A stretch of DNA of 64,000 bases from Mermis nigrescens (lineage: Eukaryota; Nematoda; Enoplea; Mermithida; Mermithidae): assembly GCA_036768485.1 (NCBI GenBank), contig JAVLUZ010000750.1:62001-126000 (forward strand). The letters are read 5' to 3'. Positions 33,101 to 45,100 of the stretch are shown here, piece by piece; positions within the stretch are counted from its first letter, which is position 1; every line of letters begins with the position of its first letter. The notes below the pieces were generated by a model. It saw nothing but the letters and a program-made list of their open reading frames with translations. It did not search any database and was not told the origin of the DNA. A program made the position numbers and the translations under genes.

Positions 33101-36100
33101 AATTATAAAAAACGGTCGTTTTTTATAATTTTTGATCTGACTAAGCATTATTGCTCTATGACGCAAAATAGATCGTCTTTTTATCTGTCCTGAAATGACC
33201 AAAATTTTGAACCTTGCATCGTCTTAAATATGCTAACAAACGGCCAAAGTAGAGGAGGCCAGAGGAAGGGGGATAGAAATCCAGGAATGGTTATTTAGTA
33301 CGTTATAGTCATCATACATGCACACGGTCAAACATTCTGGGAGGGGTAAACTGAGTTTCCCGGGAAGAGTGGGGGGTAAATGATTAATATTTATGACTAA
33401 TTATGGCGCTGAAATGATTAGTTTACATATGTCAATTTTTCAGATATTTTTGACGTTCCTTACCCTCCGCCCCCTGTCACAACCCGTAAAAAGGCTTTAA
33501 TTTGTTGCATTTTTAGTCTTGTTGAATATTCGTGATTAAGTTTGCATGAAAATAAATGGTAATAAGAACGACGGAATGACTTGTTCTATTGAATATGGAC
33601 AGAATAATCGACTTCAGATTATACTGCAGGGCATCGCTTGGCGCTCTTTCATAATTCCAGTCACGTTACATTTCGGTCCGCAAATGGTCCGCGGAGGGTA
33701 TGCCTTACTATGATGCGCGAAGCGTTGGAAAATTTTGACATTTTCACCGTTTTCAGGCAGAATTTTAGGCCTCTTCCGCAGTCAACAAAATATAGTGATA
33801 AAATCAGTATGTATATAGCCCGAATCGCCGAAAATTTGATTATCGAGCAAATAGCTAAAAAGCTTAAAATGCACTGTTTCTACGAGTTTTTTGGAAACTT
33901 TCAGAAAATCGGGAATCATGGTGGGCGAAAAGTTTTCAGGGCGGGGGTGAAATCCTCAACCCCTCAAGAGCATGTGTTCCCCTCTAGCTCTCCCTTTATG
34001 GCCTCATCTGCTAACGAAATATTATTTGTTCAGAGAACACTCCCGCGCGACCTCTTGTGCGACCGAGCGTCGATCGGCCAGTCATCGTCAGACCCGATCG
34101 TTCGACAGAACCCGAATTTTTGGCAAGTTTACCGTTGAAGGACCCGAAGGCATATGAACGGGTCAAAGGTCACATTGCGGTCATTTTGAAGAAATACGCT
34201 CGTCGAGGCCTCACATTAGAAGTGCGCTACTTCGTGTTTTCTGTTAGAGTTTTCTGTAAGTTCCCGCCGATTAATTTCGTTTTCTTGCCCGGTCAAAGTG
34301 ACCATGAAATTAATTAAGGATGCAAAAAATTTGAAGCGTGCGCGTACGTATTATCGATTTTTTACGCGTTAGCCATCAGAAATCCGACAGCGAGGCGGAA
34401 AATGGGTCGACGTAGACGGGATGCGTTAATTAATATAAATACAGTACGAAGACTTGTTCCATCTTTATGCCATGGAGTCTTGTACAAAAATAGCGTTTTT
34501 CTGTCAAGTCTCGCCATACATGTAACGGCTCGAAATTGGAGAGGTGTCCCGGCCATTTTAAGCGGGGGGGTAAATGACCTTTAACTTTTGGCCAAAAAAC
34601 GCCTAAAAATGGCCAAAAATTCGATTTTTTCCAAAAATGGGGGAAGTGGGTTACAAATTTTCTGGTTATGGGGGGTGAAAGTGGGACGTCCGACTCTAAG
34701 TGAGGGGATCCCCCATCCCCCGTGTTACATGTTTAAGTCTCGCTGTCCCTATTAAACTTGTTATCTTTTTTAACTTTTCTTTTTCCTTTTTTGTATATGT
34801 TTTTATCTATTTTTCTTGACTGAGTTTTTTTTAATTGCAAGCGAAACATCAAATTTAAGGCCGATTGAAAGGCATGCTCTGCAGAGCATGGACTTAAGGG
34901 GCTGAAAGTTTAAAGTGCCTTTTTGGATTCAAAAACGGAGAATGCGCGTTAACATCATTTTTGGGCGTTTCAAGCGATACTCTTATCTTTCTGGAGCGTA
35001 CAAATATTAAAAATTTCGAAAAAGTGTAAGAAAAATTCGATTAAATTGAACAAAATATTGTCGAAAAATCAGTACATTGGAAGGTTGGTGAGGGGAATTG
35101 GTCCTACCCAAGGTTTTGGAAAATCAGGTACTGTCGGGCGATTTAACGAAAGGTGTAGCAAAGCAAGTTTTGAGATTGATACGAAAAGAGGTCGAAAATC
35201 CTAACTGAAAAGGGTAAAAAACATGAATATTTTCCGGCGCTTCGCGGCGCCGTATCGATAAGTTTTTGTTGATTTAATCGATCGATAGTAGAAACCCATA
35301 AATTGGCTAAACTTCACTAATAAGCGTCAAGAAACCTAATTTACTGCACATAACGTGCTGCTGTGCCATTTACATTGACATATGGCAACCATCTTTGTAC
35401 ATGTACAAAGAGACTGTGTACAAAAAACTGATCATAATTTACTACATATATGACGATTCTTGGATTTTACCCCCTCTGGCCACCTCTACCTCTGCCTTGC
35501 CCGTAGATCGCGTTTTTTCTGCCTTGCCCGTAGGTCGCGTTTTTACAATGTAAAGCATGTCAGGATTCTCTTTAGAGTCTCAAGGTCTCCGGCGATTAGG
35601 TAGTAAAAAGCGTTCCTAGATAATCCCAATCAGTTCTTTATTGTTCAAATTTAGTGGCGAGAATAGTATATGGCGCGAAGCGCCGGAAATTTCTCACTTT
35701 TGAGCAAACAGATGGCTAAAAAGCTTAAAACAGTACCTTGTCTACGAATTTTTCTGGAATTTTCCGAAAATCAGGAATTTTAGAGCGTTTGAAAAAATTT
35801 TTAGAGGGGATGAAAACTTTTATGGGATTACCTTCGAAACTATTTCTTAAGATCATGTTTCATACATAGCTAAAAGCGCTTAAAACAACACCTTTTCTAC
35901 TAAGGTTTTTTGGAAATTTTCGGAAAATCAGGCAGCTCTGAGGGGGATGGGGGGTCCGGCCGGACCCCCAAAATCCAGAAAAATCGAAAAAATAGGACTT
36001 TTTAAACGTTATTTTGTGCTATTTTTGGCCTTTTTGAGCTTACTTCCCCAAAATTGGTGTTGGTCTCCCAAAAAAAGGACGGCCAGCTACGTGCCTGCAG

Positions 36101-39100
36101 AGAATCGTAAATTCTGGGGGGGGTTGAAAATATTTCCGGCCCCCCATGATCATGTATATATGTTTTTTGCAGGTATTTCCGCAAGTTTACGAACAGCACG
36201 ACGCGCAAATGTCGCGCGTTGAAGTCGAAAATAGGTTCGACGCGTCCTGGCACGATGTTTTACTGTCGACTGGCCTTTGTTTCATCGACAAGCTGAATAC
36301 AGTAAGACCCAAAGCATCATTCGTGCAAGGTTCGTCCGGCAACGAGGATGACGCGATTGATCCGTCCTCCATACGGCTGCCGCTCTTGGCGACCAACGCC
36401 GTGCCATCGGGTACTATCGTTGACCTTTGACCTTAATGTTTAATTCGAGTAGAAACGGAAAAAATGAGTGAAAATACATAAAAAAATGAATTGAATGATT
36501 AGAATGAGTGGATATGCGAATGTTCAGGTATTTACAGTTTTCGCCACGAAATTTTAATCACTTATATACGGTAGTCGCCATGAAAGATGACGCGCCATCA
36601 CCCTCAGAATTATAATGGATGGTGCGTCGCGAGCGCCGCGTTACGTCCATCATGCGCCATCATCTCTTTCAGCGCCATTAACCTCCATCATTCCAGTCAA
36701 TCTGGCGATGCGTACGGCGCAATTTAGCTATTAATAGCGCCAACAAGGAAGCGCGCACGTGAATGCTGGCGCGCTTCCTTCTTGTTGGTGCTATTAATAG
36801 CTAAATTGCGCCGTCCGCATCGCCAGATTAACGGGATGATGGAGGTTAATGGCGCTGAATAGCAAAAAAGAGATGATGGCGCATGATGGACGTAACGCGG
36901 CGCTCGCGACGCACCATCCATTATATTTCTGAGGGTGATGGCGCGTCATCTTTCATGGCGACCACTGTAGAGGTCCTAATCCATTGATATGAATAACTTT
37001 GCTGAGGGCCGTATTTAAGGGGGCGGCCGCCGCCCTCTTTTCATTGGCCGGAAAAAATTTCGAAAGGTACATAAGATAATGCACTGAAAGATATCGCATG
37101 TCCTTGTAGTTAAAAATCTTCAAATTTTCGGCGACCTGATGCTAAGTTTTTTCATAATTTTGGCTTAAGCGCGACAAAAAATGACAATTTTTATCGCCTT
37201 TTGCTGAAAGAAAATTTTTTATAAAAAGTCGGATTTTCATGATCTTGATGGATAGTGCAAGTCGAGTCGAAATCTGCGGTTTTTCGCGAGCTATCCCGTC
37301 GAGTTTTTTTAGATATGGTCAATTTTTGTTGAGTCCGCCCCCTTCACCCCTCTTGGCCGAATCCTGGATACGGGTCTGGCTTCGCCTGTGTTATAACATA
37401 AAGAATTCGTCGCACTTATGTATGTCATAACAGAGCAATGCAAATCATAAATCAACGTCCAATGCTATGATACTGGCCGAAAAATTTTTAAGGATAAAAA
37501 TATGTCAAAGGGAGTGACCTTCAATTCTTGGCCAAAAATGGCAATATAGCACCTAAAAATAGCCAAAAAGTGCGAATTTTTGCCAAAAATGGGGGAAGGT
37601 TCAAGAATTTCTGACTCTGGGAGAATGGGAGGACGTTCGACTTTGGGTGGGGATCCCCTGAATGCTTGTTGTTAGCGTTCAAATTTCTTAGCGAGAACTG
37701 TACTGTATGTACTATGTATACGTACATATAACCATACCGACTAGCAGGCACGTAGCTGGCCGTCCTGCGGGGGAACCAATTTTGGAGGACTAAGGCTAAA
37801 AAGGTCAAAAATAGCACAAAATAATGTTTAAAAAGTCCTATTTTCCAGATTTTTATGAATTTGGGAGGTCCGGACCCCTTACTCCACCCGAGCTGCGTGC
37901 CTGGCGGCTAGCGTGGTACATATGTACTCTATAATATCAGAATTTATTTGCAATTTATACTTTAGCCTTTTATCATTGGCTGCCTTTTCAACTCGCCGTC
38001 AATAATGGGAATTAGTTTTGAAGCTTTCATTCAGGGGCGTGGAGAATTTAAATTAATTAATTGATTAATATCACTTTTTAATTCAAATTTAGAATGTTTA
38101 CACGTTCCTATACTTAAAATACATAGTTCTCCAAAAATACGTGCTTTTTGTAGTGCTTTAAAACCGAGTAGAGATAGTGTAAAAACCGTGTTTTCGCACA
38201 GGAGTTGAAGTTACGAGCGCGATTCCGTCGGGCGATTCGTTGCGCGACTGGGTCAACGAATCGCAGGGCGGCGCGGCTCGCGTCGGCGCCGCGACGCCGT
38301 CGCCGACGCCGCCTGCTTTGACGCGTCGCTCGGCGGCCAGCAGTCAAGTGTCGTCGCGCGCCGATCGATCGTTGGACGAAAACCGTCATGTTAGAGAAAA
38401 TTGCATTGCGGTAAGCGTTAGTGCTAATTTTTGTTGATTTATTTTAATTTACTATGTATTTACTAAATTTGTAATTTACTTTTTAAATGGCTATACATTC
38501 GATACATGTAAGTTTTTCGCACAAATGATTTTTAGATTTCATACCAAACTTGTAAGCGTTTTTTCACTTTATAGAGAGTAAACACGAGAAATAAAAAAAT
38601 AATTAGGTAGGTACATAGGTAACCTGCCTTTCTTCTTGTTTTTGTCTTGTAAAGGCTAGCATGGATTGAATTATCTGTAAGATCCCATTCACTTACATTA
38701 TGTACATATATAACAGGTGACTTAGCGGTTGGCATGGACGGCCGATCGAAACATATGTACATAAATATCATAGCCGATAAGAAAAGGATGATTTATTTAT
38801 TAATAAATTATTAGCTAAACAATACTTGCTGCACATGGCAAAAATTGTGTAGGGAATCAGTCGTGGATGATTTTAATGTTTTCATACAGTGAATGCTTTT
38901 TTATTTATTACATATAATGGTTTTTGTGCATGCACTTTTTGCTATGAAATTCGAAGACCTGCTAATTTCCTTTGGTTTGTTGAGGATTGCTCGGCATCAG
39001 ACATATAACAGCTTAAAATTCTGGGAGGAGGTAGCCGATTATTTGGGGAAGGGGGGCAAATGACCTTTAGTTTTTGGCCAAAAAGCACCTGAAATGGCTA

Positions 39101-42100
39101 GGAAACGCCAGTTTCGTTTGGGTGGAGGATCACCCTTCTTCCCCTCTTACTCGGTCGGCATATGTTAACACAAGATGTCGTATATCTTGATACTTCTGTG
39201 CTAAATCCTGTGACGGCTTCACACGACATAGAAGAGACAATCATACCTGGGCGTGGGGGTTTGGGGTATGCACCCCTCAAGAAGCCAAGATACCCCCAGA
39301 AACCAAAATATCCCCGCTAGAATTTAATTTTTGGAATTTTTCTGTTTTTTCCGCAATTTTTGATGCCAATGGATAGTGCTCGATGAGAAACGTTAAAAAA
39401 TGGTGTTTTTCGCCACACCACCATTTCTTAGGGATTTTTTTGACCTATGAAAAATATTGCACCCCCCAGAATTTTGGTGCCGCTCATCTATGCTGACAAT
39501 CCTTGGCTATTAAATGTTCAAAGTTCTCGGTGAGAACTGCATATTTATTATTTTTTATACTGCTTTTTGTTTTATTTTATTTACTTCTGCTTGCAATCAG
39601 GTGTTGAAGCAATATTATCCAGACGGAATCAGCCATCACGATTTCGCCAGAGCTTATACGGTAAGATTTATTTCTTGTTCGTTTGTTTATAAGATACAGA
39701 TTCTTGTTTCTGAAACTTCCGGTCCTCCTTTTAAGCACCGTAAGTTACTCTTTAGCCCAAATTGTGCCCTTGAAATTATATTTTTTAGTAAGCTGGAATT
39801 GTACATACGTGAACACGCAAGAAAATTACTGAATTTGATAAACATAAATTTTCAGGAATAAAGTATAATGTTGAAAATACGTAGAGATTTTAATATAAAT
39901 ATTTAACAAATGTCCAAAAAATCAGCAGGGTTAAAATTGTGTACGTACGAATTCTTATTCCTGGCTAAAAATCCTTATATGTGTATTACATACTTATAGG
40001 TATGTACTGAAAGACTTATAGATAAGCAGATGGCATTTCAAAATCTGGGAGAAGGTGTCTTTCATTTACAGGGAAGTGGGCGCGGGGGTCCTTAAGTAAA
40101 TATTTGGAAAAATTGGCGAGTTTTTCTTATGCATCTTGGTAATTTTTAATTTTATTTGTCCGACGAAGCTCTGTATAAAATTCTTGTTTATTTCATTTTG
40201 TGTGTCACTCCTCCGCTAAGCTGGATACGGACCAGTATGTATACACATGTGATAGCCTAAAATTTTGGTAGCGGATAGTCGGTCATTTTTTGGGGGTTAA
40301 TGACCTCCAATTTTTGGCCAAAAAACAGCAAGACAGCAGTGGCGTATCTAGGATTTTCCTAAGGGGTAGCGGTACCCCTAAGTGGGGGAAATGGGGCGGA
40401 ACTTTGACTCGGACGGCAAAATTAGCCGTTTTAACCCGAAAAATCGCTAAAAATCGCTCAAAAATGCTTAATTTTTCGCACTATTTTGGGCCAATGGGGG
40501 GGGCGCCAGGGCCAGCGCCCCCTCCCCCTAAATCCGCCCCTGAAAAACAGCACCTAAAAACCTTAAAATGATTAAAAAACGCAAGTTCTTACTAAACTCG
40601 ATTTGGAACTATTATAACGATTAACACATACGGAATTTTTCAGCGAATCACCGGTGAAACGTTAAATATGGATTCGTTGAAAGCATTTTCCGTCATTGAA
40701 TTGGCAGGAATTTTTCCAGACGTTTTCGAACCAAACGTTTCAACATCCAGTCGCTTACGTTTGAACGAATCGATAGTTAAAGCCGAAAAAGAGCGTAAGC
40801 TGCAATCGTTCCTTTCTATTCATGTTCTTATTTGTTCGACCAAACATACATATATATGCAAGTGTAAGAAGGGAGATAGAATTTCCCACCCATAGATGCG
40901 CAAGGTCAGGAAGGGGTAAAATCTTAGAAATCCAAAACAGTAAATTTGACGTTCACGATTTTTTTTGCTTTGTAAATGACCAAAATGGTCAAAATAGCCT
41001 ATAACATTTTTCGTGGTAATATCACATGTTTAATGCGTTTTTAGTCCATTTTGACTGCATTATATCATTTGTAACACTGAAAAATACAGAAATTAATAGA
41101 TTTTGGGCGGTTTTTTTTGCGTAAAAAGTATTCATAAAAGCGCTGAAGCGGCGGAAATAAATTTTGGCATCTTTACAGCTTCTGGTCTCAAAAATGATGT
41201 ACGAAACGTTCCGCCATCTGAAAATCCCAGAACAGTACCTGTCTGACTGACCATTCAGCGGGGCCCCCAAAGCCAGAAAATTGTTGATCTCTATTTATAG
41301 GAGAAAATCGATTTTTTTAACCGTTTTTAGGCGTTTTTTGCCGCTTTTGGCGAAAAATTGATTGTCATTTATCCCCTAACATTGGCCGGGACCCCGCAAA
41401 TTTCGAGCCGTTACTTTTATGGTAATACCCACACCTGAGCAATGGGTTCAAGCTGGTATCAATGGTAAGCCGTTGTTCGATATCAACGGTCAAGGCTGCA
41501 AGTATTAACCAGAATTTTAAGTAAAAAAATCAAAGACAAATGCAAAACGTATAGAATCAAAATATGTTGAAGCACAAGAAATGGAAGTACATAAATAACA
41601 CAAAACAACGCATATTAATGAACCAACTAACTAATACAAATCAACTAATACAAAGCAAATTACTAATCAGCCGACCATACAACCAACCAAACAACCAAAC
41701 AATCAGCCAAACCAGCCAGCTAACTAAACAAACAACCAACTAAACAACTAGCCAGCCAACTAACAAACTAAGTAATCAATCAAACAAGCAGTCAACTAAC
41801 CAACCAACCAACCAACCAATCAGCCAACCAGCCAATCAATCGACCAACCAAACCATTCAACCAACCAATCATCCAACCAACCAATCAACTGACCAGTATC
41901 GACCAACTACATAACTAATCATTCAACTAACCATGAAAAAATCAGCCAACCGGCCAGCCACTATTTATTTGAAAATCGTGAGGTAAATTTTTCACAACAA
42001 AACAACTTTGAAACTGGCAACCAATCAAAATTTTTTGCTTCCGTTATCAGCGGAAAAACCGGCCATTGCTCAGGTATGGTAATACCCCTCTTTCACCCCC

Positions 42101-45100
42101 TATGTGCATGTATGCCCCCAGCCGATATTGACCGTTCCCAGCCCAAGATTTTCGTCAACAACTCAATTTTAGACCATTTTTAGGTGCTTATTTTTTTGCC
42201 GAAAAATGCGCATCACTCTGAGATGCATCATTCATTAGATGTATGCGTTCGATCGACGACATTGCTCTGTTTAGCTGCTTTATTTCTATATTTATCACAT
42301 CTTTGGATGCTTCCCCTTCTATAAATGGTAGGCTTTTATGTAGCTTAAAACTTTAGGAATCAGATTTCGCTTGTTAAGAATAGGAGATTAAATAATTTAT
42401 GTACGCAATGTCCCGAGTTTCTAAAATAATTGATGGTGAAAATGATCCTTATTTTTAAATGCTAAAATAAGGCTTAGAAAGGCTATGTAATTCTTGATTA
42501 ACATTTTTAGGATCGTAAATTTGGAAGAATGACTCCTACCTGTTCAATTTCTTTGGGACTTACATGGTGATCTGTTTTTTCAAAGTTCGCCTCGAGGCTC
42601 TATTTTTGCGTAATTTTTTTAGTATACTAGCGATTTATTTATATAGCCAGAGCCACAAGCAACGTAATCGTGTCCATTTTCATTGCGATTTAGGATACAC
42701 AGCGGCCATGTCGGATTTTTTCACCGACTTCTTTTTGGATTTATTGCGATCGTATCCAGCTGGAATAGCTTGGAATGACGTCAAAAACTTTTATCAGGTG
42801 AATATAATTAATCACAATAAACGGGCTATTCATCTTTCCAATTCGTTTATTGATATGAGTCGTTTTCTTGTTATATAAAAAAGGTTGGTTGCACTTTTCG
42901 TGTGGGGGTCCGGCTTGACCCCCGAGAATCTGAAAGACCCTCCATATTCGATAGACTCCCAAAATTTAATTTTTGGCGATTTCAACAAATTGAGCCTCGC
43001 CCCAAATTTAGTTGCTGCCCTTGTATACATCGCACAGGCCACAGAATACAATATAAAATTATGCTTTTTGCCTTTAATTTCGGTATTTTGGAATGCGGCT
43101 TAATTTTTTTAAAATGCGTTCTGCACATAAATGGGTCATGTTACATATGTACATAAATGGAGCAGATTATTGTTTTGTCGATTTTTGGCTACGATTATGA
43201 ATTTTCTGCAATTTTTATGTTGATTACATTTTTTTGAATTTTTGACAGCATTTTTTAGCTCGTTTTTTATCAGAAACGAACTGGCAAGCCTTTCCCATTC
43301 TCGAAAAGCGACCTATTCGCTTTCGCTATGGAACATTACAGCGAAGTGATAGAAGTTGATTATAGACGTCCAGGTACTATGCATCCATTTCTCTTGAGCC
43401 CCAAAAGTTTTATAAATTTTTTCCCTCGAGTTTGGACACAAATCTGTGTTTTTAAGTCATTTTTAGGTTTTTTTTGCCAGTTTTGACCGACGATATCCAT
43501 TTTTGATTGAAAATATAGATCACTTCCTATAAAGAAAAATGCCCGGCGGTTCCAAAAAGTTACTTTATAGAAAGCAAAATCACCTAAAAAGAATAAAAAT
43601 AATGTATACTAACCTATGTATAAGTATGTGTATTTTCAAAATTTGGATTGATAAAAAATCTAATGTTTTGGAAATATGTACATAGGAATCAAAAACGTGT
43701 GAACATAGGAATTATATACAGAAACTTTTTACCAGGTTGTTAATGTTCTTCTAAACAGTATGGCACTGGCACCGACTTTGGATTAGTTACATTAACACTA
43801 CGACAATTGATCTTGGGGAGTTTGATCCATACATGTAACAGGAGGGGCGATGGGGCATCCTCCCACTCAAACGGTCGTCCCCCCAAAGCCAGAAAATTTT
43901 TAACCCTCGATTTTTGGAAAAATTTACGCTTTTTGGCCGTTTTTAGCCAATATATTTTTTTAGGCTATTACCTATATAAATGGGCGGTGACCCCCACCCT
44001 CATTTTCAAGCCGATACATAAATGCATGGTTTCACTCCTCCCCATCGATGCACGTGGTCAAAATTTCTAGGAGGGGGTGAACCGGGTTTTCTGGGGTGGG
44101 GTGGGTAAATGAGCATTTTTTTACCTATTTAATGTCAAATTCTGACAAATTTTAATACTTAATCCATTTTATGTCATTCTTCATGAACATTTATGATTAA
44201 ATTTGTATGAAGACAGTAACGATAAGGGCGATTAAATGACCCGCAACATCAAAAATATACAAAATAATGGAAGAAAATTGTCTGTATGACTTAATTTGAC
44301 GGTCTACTGCTCGAAAACTTAGTACCTGTAACTAAAACTATTTTTAGATGTGATTAAACGTCTTTTCATGGTTCGAGTAACAGGTTTGGTCCCAAAATGG
44401 CTTGAGGGGGGTTATGCCTTCGAAAAGTTGTGGTACGAGGGAGAACCCCCATACCCCCAGTGTGCATGCGTGCCCTCCCTTCCCATCCTACCGCAAAAAT
44501 TTCTCGATTTTTGTACATATAAGCATGATAACCTGGTGATTTGAAAATGCAAAAAATAAAATTAAAAATTTGAATTTTTTATTTTCCAAAAACAATGTGA
44601 AAAATGTTCTGTTGTAACGTGGTGCCAGTTTTTCGGACTTCGCCAAACAGCCATTTTTTAACTAAATTGTTCAGAATTTTATTGAATTTTTCCCGAAATT
44701 TTTTAACTTTTATCTTACATAAAGGAAGAGTATCGTCAGAAACGCCAAAAATGGTGTTTCTGATGCTTATCTATCATTTTGAACCAAAAAGGCAATTCTG
44801 TTCTTTGATATCTCTTTTTTAAAGTCTGAAATTTTCGACATTTTTTACATTTAAAATTTCAAAAGTTTATAAATTTTTCTGAAATCTCTAAGGACACCTC
44901 TCACTCATCTCATTTTTTGATGCCATTCTTTTCTTTTCGCAGAAAACTATTTCTGGCGATTGAGAACCGATGTTCAGATTCCAGACGTGGCTGGTCCAGA
45001 TGACTTTTTCGCCGACCATCCGGCGCCAAAAATCGATCCGAGTGAATCAGAAGTGGGAGTAAGCTACATATATTACAGTGGGTACTTGCAGGGCCGTATC

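Noticed and set aside
34256..34261. Strong GTAAGT donor downstream of exon 5
   Set aside because: Using it would add a hydrophobic non-LOTUS stretch and requires a poorer acceptor inside exon 6; the GTGCGC donor keeps the domain intact. Not fully excluded.
36302..36307. Strong GTAAGA donor inside exon 6
   Set aside because: Phase 0 there does not fit exon 7, which needs phase 1; the donor at 36411 fits. Could be a minor alternative site only.
41419..41508. Possible exon reading PEQWVQAGINGKPLFDING between exons 9 and 10
   Set aside because: Exon 9 joins exon 10 directly in the correct phase and completes the protein. The segment consists of two imperfect 18-bp direct copies and follows a family C end.
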